32,786 nt of DNA from an uncultured Anaerolineae bacterium (GTDB lineage: Bacteria; Chloroflexota; Anaerolineae; JACIWP01): assembly GCA_938049385.1 (NCBI GenBank), contig CALIBQ010000023.1, positions 1-32,786 on the forward strand, given 5' to 3'. The position numbers and the translations under genes are program-made. The notes beneath the pieces are model-generated. The model saw only the letters and a list, made by a program, of their open reading frames with translations. It had not been told where the DNA came from and did not search any database. This document shows positions 15,130 to 25,110 of the stretch, piece by piece. Each line of letters begins with the position of its first letter. Within the stretch, counting starts at the first letter, position 1.

Positions 15130-16365
15130 CTACAGGTCCCAATCCACATGTGGCGCCGGCAGGCGCACGACCGCGTCCAACTGCTCCAACAGCTCCGCCG
15201 GCCCAAGCAGATGGTCGGTGAACGCCAACGAGGTGGCCGGCAGGACCCCCAGCCACAGCCGGGTGAAGGAGCCGACAGTCGCCTCCAGCGTAGGAAGTGC
15301 CGGGTCATGTCCCTTCTCCGCGCCCGACTGCGGGCCAAGGGTAACCACATATTCGCCGGCGACGCCGCGCCAGGGCGCGCCCTCTTCCAGATAGCGCTCG
15401 ATGGGATCGCTCAAGCGCAGGTTGAAGCGCACCGGGCCAGCCGGCAGGGATGTGTGCTCCAGGCAGGTAAACAGGTTGCAGATGCGCGCCTGCCAGAAGC
15501 CGGCGGCGTAGATGCCGTACCTCAACCCTTCCTCGAGCTGGAGCCGAAACATGCGGAAGGGGCGCGCCAGCACGTCCTGCATCTGGATGCCGGCTGGCTC
15601 CACCATGCGCACCACCCGCACCTGATCGCTCAACTGGTGCAGGAGCGCCATCAGTTCCAGGAAGTGCGCCGGCGTGCGGTAGCTCATCCACAGCACATGA
15701 TACGGGCCGCGCGGTGCCTCCGCCGTCATCCAAATATGGTGCGTCAGCTCCCCGTTCGGGCCGTCGAAATAGCCCAGCCCGAAGCTGGTCGCCAGCCGCA
15801 CCATGCCAGAGCGCGTGAACAGCGGCGAGAAAATGTTGACGGAGCCGTGATACCGCCGGCGCGCCAGCCGGCTGGCATGCACTGCCTCCCAATGCTCTGG
15901 CCCGATGCGCTGGGGCGGGCGAGCGCTGACCGGCACGTGGATGTGCGCCGGGTCAAAGACCAACCAGTGCACGTAAGAACCCGTGCCGAACCCTAATTGG
16001 TTGTAAAACCCCTGGTCGAAGACCCCCAAGGTGCTGACCGCCGTGCCCTCTGCCGCGCTGATGGCGATGGCGCGGGCGGTCAGCCGGCGCGCCAGCCCCA
16101 TGCGCCGCGCCACCCGGCCCGTGATCACGGCCGCCACGTTGCACAGCGGGAGCTCATGCGCCTGATGCTGGATAGTACCGGGATTAGTAAGCACAAAGCA
16201 TTCGGCGGAGCCGTTCATTTCCGCCACATGAGCGCGGCCGGCCGCCGTAAAATACTCGAATGCCTCCTCCTGGCGCGGTTGGTCCGGCTGGAGCCAGCCG
16301 GCTTCCAGCCAGATGCGCTTTACCGCTTCCCTATCTCGTCCGGGTTCGTACTCGCGAAGAAACAT
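15130..16365 (-). CDS. Eis-like GNAT N-acetyltransferase with C-terminal SCP2-like domain
   Basis: A 411-residue protein with the size and layout of the Eis family: an N-terminal GNAT domain with acetyl-CoA loop RRMGLARRL and preceding strand AAVITGRVA, the GVFDQGFYNQLGFGTGSY segment typical of Eis-like enzymes, a second degenerate GNAT domain, and a C-terminal sterol-carrier-like domain. Known members acetylate amines on aminoglycosides, peptides or protein lysines; the substrate here is unknown. It lies 30 bp behind the MttB-like gene and ahead of a terminator, so the two form one unit. The ribosome site is AAAGGGG. Confidence 0.85.
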   Translation of the reverse strand: MFLREYEPGRDREAVKRIWLEAGWLQPDQPRQEEAFEYFTAAGRAHVAEMNGSAECFVLTNPGTIQHQAHELPLCNVAAVITGRVARRMGLARRLTARAIAISAAEGTAVSTLGVFDQGFYNQLGFGTGSYVHWLVFDPAHIHVPVSARPPQRIGPEHWEAVHASRLARRRYHGSVNIFSPLFTRSGMVRLATSFGLGYFDGPNGELTHHIWMTAEAPRGPYHVLWMSYRTPAHFLELMALLHQLSDQVRVVRMVEPAGIQMQDVLARPFRMFRLQLEEGLRYGIYAAGFWQARICNLFTCLEHTSLPAGPVRFNLRLSDPIERYLEEGAPWRGVAGEYVVTLGPQSGAEKGHDPALPTLEATVGSFTRLWLGVLPATSLAFTDHLLGPAELLEQLDAVVRLPAPHVDWDL

Positions 16366-16395
16366 GGATAGAACCCCTTTCGCAGGATGATATGC

Positions 16396-17847
16396 TTACA
16401 GCTTCGCCTCCGCCTCTTCCACCACGGCATGTACCTGCCGGCGGAGGTCCGCCGGCAGTAGCGGTGGTTGGTGCGTTTCCAGCACGCGCTGGACATACTC
16501 AGCGGCCCGTTGCGGCGCCAGCTTGGCGCCGGCCTGCTGCCAGCCGAAATAGTCGGCGCGCTCGAACACCTCCGGATACCAGAAATGGCGGAAATGCTGG
16601 AGCGTGTGCGGCGTATCCAGAAACTGCCCATCCGGCCCCACCTGGTCAATCAGGTCCAGCGCCAGGGTCTCATCGTTCACCGGCGTGGGGGACAGGAACT
16701 TAGCGATCCAGCCGGCGATCTCGTGGCAGATGACCAACTGCGCCAGCGAAGTGGTCAGGCCCGATTCCAAATATCCCAGGTCGTGGATCAACTGCGCGCC
16801 CCCCAACGTCTCGGCCATCATGGTCAGGGCCGCCTCAGCCGCCGCTTGGGAATCCACATCCTTCGACTCACTGCACCCGCCGATGCCGAACATGGGCAGA
16901 TTGTAGTACTGCGCCAGGGCATGGGCCATGCCGCGCGAATCCGGCCAGCAGTACGGGCTGATCGTGGTGCGCATATCCAGGCCGGCCCCACCCCAGCCGG
17001 GCACAATGAAGGGCGCGCCCTCCCGCTTCAACTGGGACAGCACTAAGCCGGCCAGGACGCCGGCGTTCACCACCGCCATGCCGGCCGGCTCGCTCATCGG
17101 TGCCGTCAGCCCTCCGATGACCACCGGGATGTACAGCGCCGGGATGCCCCTCTCCGCCAGGAACAAAAGTTTCTGCAGTGCTTCCTCATTATGGCGCAGG
17201 CCGGTCGTGACGTTGATGTAGCAGGCGACAAAGGGGCGATCGCGCAGAGCCTCTTCTCCGCCGGCGACGATCTCCGCCATCCGGACCGCATCGACACAAC
17301 CCGAAAATTCATTCGTCACAAAGACGATGGGCTTGGTGGTGTAGTTCAGCATCACCTCCATCTGATAGCGGTCGGAGACAAGCGGTTTCACGTCGCTGGG
17401 CAGAAACATGGACATGACGAAGCCGATGCGCGGCAGGGCATCGCACAGCGTGATGCCATCCACGACGTCCTGAAGCACCGCGTCCCGTCGCTGGCCCGTG
17501 CGGTGGTCAATGATATGCAGGCAGTCGGAGCCAGGCCCGTAATAACAGCGCCCAGGCTCGAGGAAGAGCGCCGGCCTTCCCTCCCGATCGTACAGGGTGA
17601 TGCGCTTGGGCACCGTAGAGAGTGCCTTCTCCACCAGGCCGGCGGGGATGCGCACCCGGTTGCCGTCGGTAACGGAACAGCCAGCCTTGCGCAACAGCTC
17701 GATCGCCTCTTCCAGGTACAGACGCACCCCCGTGCGCGCGAGAATCTCCAGGCTGGCGTTGTGCAGTGCCTCACACTGCGCACGCGAGAGATATTGAAAG
17801 CGGGGATGCTCCATCCCTTCCCGGTTCACACGTGCGTGGAATGCCAT
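16396..17847 (-). CDS. MttB-superfamily methylamine/betaine:corrinoid methyltransferase (non-pyrrolysine)
   Basis: A 483-residue TIM-barrel methyltransferase of the trimethylamine methyltransferase (MttB, COG5598) superfamily. Family segments include an N-terminal FQYLSRAQCEALHNASLEIL followed by an ARTGVRL turn, PGSDCLHIID, and GWGGAGLDMRT. There is no in-frame UAG, so pyrrolysine is absent and the protein belongs with relatives such as MtgB (glycine betaine), MtpB (proline betaine) and MtcB (carnitine), which move one methyl group from a quaternary amine to a corrinoid protein. No corrinoid protein or MtrH-like partner is in the window. The catabolic genes nearby for D-amino or imino acid oxidation make proline or hydroxyproline betaine an attractive substrate, by inference. 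The start has AAGGAGAGG upstream. Confidence 0.85.
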   Translation of the reverse strand: MAFHARVNREGMEHPRFQYLSRAQCEALHNASLEILARTGVRLYLEEAIELLRKAGCSVTDGNRVRIPAGLVEKALSTVPKRITLYDREGRPALFLEPGRCYYGPGSDCLHIIDHRTGQRRDAVLQDVVDGITLCDALPRIGFVMSMFLPSDVKPLVSDRYQMEVMLNYTTKPIVFVTNEFSGCVDAVRMAEIVAGGEEALRDRPFVACYINVTTGLRHNEEALQKLLFLAERGIPALYIPVVIGGLTAPMSEPAGMAVVNAGVLAGLVLSQLKREGAPFIVPGWGGAGLDMRTTISPYCWPDSRGMAHALAQYYNLPMFGIGGCSESKDVDSQAAAEAALTMMAETLGGAQLIHDLGYLESGLTTSLAQLVICHEIAGWIAKFLSPTPVNDETLALDLIDQVGPDGQFLDTPHTLQHFRHFWYPEVFERADYFGWQQAGAKLAPQRAAEYVQRVLETHQPPLLPADLRRQVHAVVEEAEAKL

Positions 17848-17886
17848 GCCGTCCTCTCCTTATCGTCTGTGCGTAAGTGTACTGCC

Positions 17887-17924
17887 AAAAAACAGGGGAT
17901 GGGCCGGCGGCTCCCATCCCCTGT
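17887..17924 (-). terminator. Intrinsic terminator after the transporter ATPase gene
   Basis: On the minus strand a 12-bp stem (ACAGGGGATGGG with CCCATCCCCTGT, nine-base loop) is followed by TTTTTT. It lies 28 bp after the ATPase stop and 40 bp before the MttB-like start, separating the two units, although some read-through could feed the methyltransferase gene. No convincing promoter is seen in the remaining gap. Confidence 0.92.
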
Positions 17925-17952
17925 GCATCGGACGTTTACTTGGGCGGAGGTT

Positions 17953-20040
<2,088 letters not shown>

Positions 20041-20057
20041 GCGCTGTTTCCCCTTGA

Positions 20058-20978
20058 TTACCGATACCTCTGCGTCTCTTCGCGCAAGCCGTCCGCCAGC
20101 AGGTTCAGTCCCACCACCAGTGACGCGATGGCGACCGCCGGCCAGAGCGCCGCCCAGGGACTGCCGGCCAGGATAAAGCGCCGGCCTTTGGCCACCATGC
20201 TCCCCCAGTCCGGCGAGGGCGGCGGCAGACCAAGCCCCAGGAAGCCCAACGTACCCATGGCGAAAATCGCATAGCCCAGACGAAGCATGGCGTCAATCAG
20301 AATAGGTCCACTGGCGTTCGGCAGTATCTCCACAAATAAGATGTACCACAACTTCTCGCCGCGCACCTCCGCGGCGCGGATATACTCCCGGGTGCGGATG
20401 TCCAGCGTCAGACTGCGCACCAGCCGCGCAATGCCCGGCGTCCCCACGATCGCAATGGCCAGCACCACGTTGATAGCCGAAGGACCCACCGCGGCGATGA
20501 TGATCATGTACAGCAGGATGACCGGGAAGGCCATCATGGCATCCAGGAGACGCATGATGACCTCGTCTATCCATCCGCCCAGGTATCCTCCGACCAACCC
20601 CAGTGTCGAACCGACGACGAGGCCCAGCAGGACACCCCAAACAGCTGTCCCGATAGGTAGGGAAAACTTGTCGGTAACCGGTGTCCGGATAAGGATCACT
20701 TGGGCGCCGTAGACCAGGCGCGACCAGATATCGCGGCCGGCGTCATCGGTCCCCAACCAGTGCTTTGCGGATGGCCCCTGATTCTGCGCCTGCCAGTCCT
20801 GTTCGGTAGGGGAATACTTCGTCACCACAGGTGCCAGCAGTGCCACCACCACCCAGAACATGACGATGGTCAGCCCCACCATGGCCGTTTTGGAACGCCA
20901 CAGGATCAGCAAGCTGTCTCGCAGGCGCTCACCGAAAGAGGGTTTGGCGCTTGGGAAGGCTTCTTCTCTGACCGTCAT
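20058..20978 (-). CDS. ABC transporter permease, DppC type
   Basis: A 306-residue inner-membrane permease of normal length. It starts with a cytoplasmic N-terminus and first membrane segment (MVGLTIVMFWVVVALLAPVV), followed by HWLGTDDAGRDIWSRLVYGA, which is the hallmark of DppC/OppC proteins. The EAA loop, the contact to the ATPase, is present as EYIRAAEVRGEKLWYILFVE with downstream LPNASGPIL. It ends LGLGLPPPSPDWGSMVAKGR and WPAVAIASLVVGLNLLADGLR, both usual for the family. It lies between the DppB-like permease gene and the fused ATPase gene. Confidence 0.93.
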   Translation of the reverse strand: MTVREEAFPSAKPSFGERLRDSLLILWRSKTAMVGLTIVMFWVVVALLAPVVTKYSPTEQDWQAQNQGPSAKHWLGTDDAGRDIWSRLVYGAQVILIRTPVTDKFSLPIGTAVWGVLLGLVVGSTLGLVGGYLGGWIDEVIMRLLDAMMAFPVILLYMIIIAAVGPSAINVVLAIAIVGTPGIARLVRSLTLDIRTREYIRAAEVRGEKLWYILFVEILPNASGPILIDAMLRLGYAIFAMGTLGFLGLGLPPPSPDWGSMVAKGRRFILAGSPWAALWPAVAIASLVVGLNLLADGLREETQRYR

Positions 20979-21013
20979 CCTTTCGGTTTCCCTCCTCTAC
21001 AGGCCCCAGGTCG

Positions 21014-23107
21014 TCACTGGTAGCGGATGCGCGGGTTCAGGAACGTATAGGCGATGTCCGCCAGGAGCTGGGTGCCCACGGCCAGGGTCACCAGCACCAT
21101 GGCGCCGGCCTCAATGGCGTTGAAATCCTTGAACAGCGCCGCTTCCAGCAGATACTTGCCCAGGCCCGGATAGCCGAAAATCGCCTCCACAATCACAATG
21201 CCGCCCACCAGCCAGTTCACGTGCAGCATGATGACGGTAATAGGCGCGATGAGCGCATTGCGCACGGCATGTTTGAGAACGATACGCCAGTACGGCAGGC
21301 CCTTCAGAAACGCCGTCCGGATATACGGCGCCCGCATCACATCGGACATGCTGGCGCGCGTCATGCGCAGGACATATCCCAGCTCCACCAAGGTGAGCGT
21401 CGCCACCGGTAAGATGAGCATGTCCGGCCGCTCCCAAGGTGCTTTCTCGCCGAAGACCGTCGCTCCCGGCACCAGCTTCAACCAGTAAGCAAAGATGAGG
21501 ATGAGGAAGATACCGGAGACGAACTCCGGGGTGACGGTGGTCACCAGGCCGAATATCGAGAGGATGCGGTCAATGGGTTTGCCTTCATTGAGGCCGGCGA
21601 TCAGACCCAGCACCAGCGCCAGCGGCATCACCACCACGAAGGCGATCGCCGCCAGCACCAGGGAGTTGCGCAGGCGGAGCATCAGCGTTTCCCCCACGGG
21701 TCGGTAAGTTCGCACCGATACGCCAGGGTCGCCGCGCAGAAGCCCTCTCTGCAGGGGGAGATACTCCACCGCGCCGCCGCGAATGCGCCGCATGCCCATC
21801 TCAATCATCTGCCAGGAGACTCGCGTCCCGCCCCGCTCCCAGAGCACCGCCCGGTTGTTGGTGTCCACGCCCCAGAAGGTGCGCTGGACCTTCGCCAGCC
21901 GCGCCAGCTCCGTCATCCGTAGGCCGCGCGCCACCTGCGCCATGTGGTCCGCGGCCTCCTGGAGCTTGGCACGGGCGGTTTCAATCTCTCCCTTGGTCAA
22001 GGCTGTGGAAGCATCGCTCAGGGCCTTGAAGCCGGGGGAAATCTTGCGCAGGACACCGCCGGCCTTGCCGAGCTGACGCCCCAGCAGGGCAGCGTGCGCG
22101 CTGTCCAGCGGCGTCTTCTCCGGATCGGCCATCTCGCGCAGGGCCTTTTCTGCCGCGAAGAAGTCCGCGCCCTGCAGAGCATCCACAAAATGGATGTAGC
22201 TGGCGGACTGCGCTTCCAGCGCCGGCATAATCGGGGTTAAGGTCTCCATCGCCACATCCACGTTGCCGACCTGGAAGGCATTCTGGGCATCGGTCAACTG
22301 CTTGGCCAGCTCCTCGTCAATCTTGGCAACCACCGTGGCGGCGCGGTTCATCTTGTTCGCCATCTGCTGGGGTGGGATACTCATCGTCGCGCCGACCGAC
22401 AGGTTGCGATATATCACGAGTGCCTCATAAATCTCATCCCGGGCAAGCTCCGGTGCCGCGCCCAACAGCCCCTCTTCCAGGCGGGTAGCGTTGGGGTCAA
22501 TGAAGGCATCCAGCTCCTTCTCCGGGCCGGCCAGCGCGCTCAGCATCTCCTGCTCACTGGTAACGCTCTCCAGAACCCCGATGATGACATCCAGCCGGCT
22601 CAACAGCGCGGCACGATCCTCTTCCAGCAAACGGGTATCTCCCTCGATTTCGCCCCGCAGTCCCCGCAGTCGAGCCAGCTCTTCATTCGGCGCGCGCACG
22701 CGCCAGCGGCCGTTATCCTCCTGCTGTTCCAGCCGGCCGTCCGCATACTTGCGGATGGCGATGAGGTTGTCCCCCTCCAGCTTCCAGCGGATCAGGGTTC
22801 CGTCCGGCTCCACCGCCCACCATTCCAGAAAGCCCTTCTCCGTGCGAATCTGCTTGAGCGGCATCCCAATCCTGCGGCGCGCCAGCCAGTCATTGCCCAC
22901 CAGCCAGAAGAAATAGCGCTGATAAATAGGCCGATCCAGGCCCATCTGGGCCAGGAAGGATTTCTCCTGTTCGGGGGTGATGTAGGCGCCCAGCACGTTG
23001 CGCGCAATGTTGCCCGGTGCCGCCTCTGTGACCCCAAAGACGATGACGGACACCAGGAACATGGTGAGAAGGAGCAGTCCGATCCGGCGGAGAATAAACT
23101 TCAGCAT
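21014..23107 (-). CDS. ABC transporter permease, DppB type, with ~380-residue inserted domain
   Basis: A 697-residue protein; DppB-type permeases are about 310-340. The N-terminal part is normal: FILRRIGLLLLTMFLVSVIV, then MGLDRPIYQRYFFWLVG to about residue 72. The permease resumes near residue 457 with LLRGDPGVSV and RPVGETLMLRLRNSLVLA, and continues with an EAA loop (YIRTAFLKGLPYWRIVLKHA) and a normal C-terminus (LNPRIRYQ). The roughly 380 residues between lie in the extracytoplasmic loop. They contain tryptophan-rich strands (EWWAVEPDGTLIRWK and TFWGVDTNNRAVLWE at the two ends) around a long helical, probably coiled-coil region rich in Glu, Ala and Leu. There is no frame break, so it is a genuine insertion. 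Confidence 0.9.
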   Translation of the reverse strand: MLKFILRRIGLLLLTMFLVSVIVFGVTEAAPGNIARNVLGAYITPEQEKSFLAQMGLDRPIYQRYFFWLVGNDWLARRRIGMPLKQIRTEKGFLEWWAVEPDGTLIRWKLEGDNLIAIRKYADGRLEQQEDNGRWRVRAPNEELARLRGLRGEIEGDTRLLEEDRAALLSRLDVIIGVLESVTSEQEMLSALAGPEKELDAFIDPNATRLEEGLLGAAPELARDEIYEALVIYRNLSVGATMSIPPQQMANKMNRAATVVAKIDEELAKQLTDAQNAFQVGNVDVAMETLTPIMPALEAQSASYIHFVDALQGADFFAAEKALREMADPEKTPLDSAHAALLGRQLGKAGGVLRKISPGFKALSDASTALTKGEIETARAKLQEAADHMAQVARGLRMTELARLAKVQRTFWGVDTNNRAVLWERGGTRVSWQMIEMGMRRIRGGAVEYLPLQRGLLRGDPGVSVRTYRPVGETLMLRLRNSLVLAAIAFVVVMPLALVLGLIAGLNEGKPIDRILSIFGLVTTVTPEFVSGIFLILIFAYWLKLVPGATVFGEKAPWERPDMLILPVATLTLVELGYVLRMTRASMSDVMRAPYIRTAFLKGLPYWRIVLKHAVRNALIAPITVIMLHVNWLVGGIVIVEAIFGYPGLGKYLLEAALFKDFNAIEAGAMVLVTLAVGTQLLADIAYTFLNPRIRYQ

Positions 23108-23171
23108 GGAACGCGGCCTCCCTTAAGCGATAGGGTTAACGGCCTCAGCTTTAGCACGCTCGGCAGCGCGT

Positions 23172-23180
23172 ATTATAGCA
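23172..23180 (-). promoter_or_regulatory. Extended -10 promoter of the transporter operon
   Basis: On the minus strand TGC-TATAAT (23172-23180) is a full extended -10 box, about 65 bp ahead of the DppB-like start. No clear -35 box is seen; the position where one would lie is only about 10 bp from the end of the MITE-like element at 23211. The start codon has a GGGAGG ribosome site. Confidence 0.5.
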
Positions 23181-23210
23181 TAAATACGCGAATCGCGCAT
23201 CTTTAAAAAT

Positions 23211-23394
23211 GAGAGTGTTGGAAAAGGTCCAAACATACAATCTGTGGAAGCGGCCTAGCGGCTGAAGCCACGGCAACAACTGCGAAGCCTGCCTGTACAG
23301 GCTTCGCGAAGTCGGCGTAGGCCGACTTCGCAGGCACACAGCCGCAGTTTCAACTGCCAGGCGATGAGCCAATATCTGCTTTTTCAACACCCTC
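23211..23394. mobile_element. MITE-like element with terminal inverted repeats (repeat copy 2)
   Basis: A 184-bp element bounded by 16-bp imperfect terminal inverted repeats (GAGAGTGTTGGAAAAG at 23211-23226, and the complement of GAGGGTGTTGAAAAAG at 23379-23394; 14 of 16 match). An AAAT flanks each end and may be a target-site duplication. Inside are two strong hairpins: GCGAAGCCTG with CAGGCTTCGC (loop six) and CGAAGTCGGC with GCCGACTTCG (loop four). No coding capacity for a transposase. The interior is shared with 6172-6322. It fills most of the gap between the aldehyde oxidoreductase gene and the permease gene. Confidence 0.75.
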
Positions 23395-23427
23395 AAATAT
23401 AATGCCAATAACCATTACTCAGTTCAT

Positions 23428-25110
23428 TCATGCCGGCCAGATATCCCGCAGTGCCTCCGGAGGAATGTCGAAGGTCTCTCCATGCGGCGGAAGCGGCTCT
23501 TGCTCGAAAAACGCCGGCAGTCGGTCGGCCGCCGGCGTGATGCCGGCGCGCAGGTTGAACGCCCGCTCCATCTCGATCACCTGCCGGCCCAGCTCCTCCA
23601 ACCACCCCGGCCCCAGCTCCACCCCATAGCCGGCGCGCAGGATGTTCAGCAGTAGCTCCGGCCGGCCGGCGGTGGAACCCATCAGAAAGGCGCACAACCC
23701 CAACGCATCGAACGCAGCGCGGTCAATCTGCGCCTGGCGCGACAACTCCACCTGGCCCTCCGCCGCGTGATGGTCCACCCGCGCAAACACCGTCAGGCCA
23801 GCAGTGTGATCCGCCCCCATCGGCGACGTGGCGAACGTCACACCGGTGCCCTTGATGGCGCGTGGGTCGTACGCCGGCACGCCCTGTCCCTTGACGGCCG
23901 GCACCCGCTCGACCCCCAGTACCCGTCCCAGCACCGCACAGCCTTGGCCCAACAGCCGGCCCAAGGGGGTCCGGCGAGCGATTTCCTCCAACAGCTCCAG
24001 CGCGCGCTCGCCATCGCCGAACTCCATCAGGCCGGCCTCAGCCGCCACACCCAAGGTCGTCCCCATCTCAATCGTGTCGAGTCCCAGCTCGTTACAGCGT
24101 TGGTTGATGCGGGCAATGGTATCCGGCTCGCCGATGCCCAGGTTCGAACCGCACATGGCCAGCGTCTCGTACTCGAGCTTCCCGACCAGCCGGCGGCCCT
24201 CCGCATCCGGGAAAATATTGGAGCACTGGATCATGCAGACACGCATACAGGCCTCTGTCGGAGTGCCTTCCCCGCCGCGCGTGGTGATCAGCCGGTACAC
24301 GGCCTCGCCGGAAATCTGCTCCGCCTGCTCAAACGTCCCCTGACGGAAGTTGCGGGTCGGCAGACCGCCCCACGATTGGGTCAGCATGACCGTGGAGGCC
24401 GTGCCGTATTTGCGCAGTGTCTCGACGCGCGGGTTTTGCTCAATGGCCTTATGGAGCTCCCGCACCGCCGGCAGAAAGGCTGGGTTCGCCGGCAGGGCGC
24501 GCTTTTGCCTGCGCACCAGGACGGCCTTCAGCCGCTTACTGCCCATGACCGCGGCAAGCCCGCCGCGCGCCGCGAAGCGGAAGGGCTGTCCGCGAGCATC
24601 GCTCACGCAGATGGCGGCCGCCGGCAGGCGCATCTCGCCCGCCGGCCCAATCACCGCCATCGCATAATCGGAACCAAAGTCCGCCCGCAGGCGCGCCGCA
24701 CAGGCCTCGGTATCCAGGCCCCAGTACTCGCCCGCCGGCAGGATGCGGACATCGTCCACCGCGTTCACCACCAGGATGCCGGGTTCGGCCAGTGCGCCGT
24801 ACAAGATGACGGCGCGGCAGTCCAGCCCGGCCAGGGCGTTGGCCAGCTCGCCGCCGGCATTGCTCTCCTTGATGCCGCCGGTCAGCGGGCTTTTGCCGCC
24901 CACAGACAGGCGGCCGGCCGACGAAACCGGCCAGCCGGCGAAGGGACCACAGGTAAAGATGAGCGGGTTATCGGGGCTTAACGGGTCAATGCCGGGGTCG
25001 CATTCGTCGTTCAGCGTGCGGGCGATAAAATGCCGGCCGGCGCTCAGCACATCCTCCAGTTCATCGCGAACGATGCGATTGGCACGCAGGTCAATCCTCA
25101 GTACGAACAT
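23428..25110 (-). CDS. Aldehyde:ferredoxin oxidoreductase family protein (tungsten/molybdenum pterin enzyme)
   Basis: A 560-residue protein of the AOR family, slightly shorter than the usual 600-620. Pterin-binding segments are present: RFAARGGLAAVMGSKRLKAV (residues 178-197) and YDPRAIKGTGVTFATSPMGA near 414-433. Cluster cysteines are C288-x3-C292-x3-C296 (ACMRVCMIQCSN) and C473 (DALGLCAFLMGS), and LEYETLAMCGSNLGI is a family signature. The known reaction is oxidation of aldehydes to acids with ferredoxin as electron acceptor. The start at 25110 is preferred because GAGGAGG lies six bases upstream. It overlaps the FAD/NAD subunit gene by 20 bp, so it is tightly coupled to the amine dehydrogenase operon and may oxidise an aldehyde formed there. 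The substrate is unproven. Confidence 0.88.
   Translation of the reverse strand: MFVLRIDLRANRIVRDELEDVLSAGRHFIARTLNDECDPGIDPLSPDNPLIFTCGPFAGWPVSSAGRLSVGGKSPLTGGIKESNAGGELANALAGLDCRAVILYGALAEPGILVVNAVDDVRILPAGEYWGLDTEACAARLRADFGSDYAMAVIGPAGEMRLPAAAICVSDARGQPFRFAARGGLAAVMGSKRLKAVLVRRQKRALPANPAFLPAVRELHKAIEQNPRVETLRKYGTASTVMLTQSWGGLPTRNFRQGTFEQAEQISGEAVYRLITTRGGEGTPTEACMRVCMIQCSNIFPDAEGRRLVGKLEYETLAMCGSNLGIGEPDTIARINQRCNELGLDTIEMGTTLGVAAEAGLMEFGDGERALELLEEIARRTPLGRLLGQGCAVLGRVLGVERVPAVKGQGVPAYDPRAIKGTGVTFATSPMGADHTAGLTVFARVDHHAAEGQVELSRQAQIDRAAFDALGLCAFLMGSTAGRPELLLNILRAGYGVELGPGWLEELGRQVIEMERAFNLRAGITPAADRLPAFFEQEPLPPHGETFDIPPEALRDIWPA

Noticed and set aside
14930-15130. tRNA gene or phage attachment site next to the terminase
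   Set aside because: I found no cloverleaf-like sequence and no direct repeat shared with the other end of the cluster near 6300-6500.
16396-17847. Pyrrolysine in the MttB-like protein
   Set aside because: No in-frame UAG occurs before the final stop, and the protein aligns through the region where MttB has pyrrolysine.
23767-24981. Plus-strand open frame opposite the AOR-family gene (404 codons)
   Set aside because: No domain, no ribosome site, and the minus-strand gene has all the family motifs.
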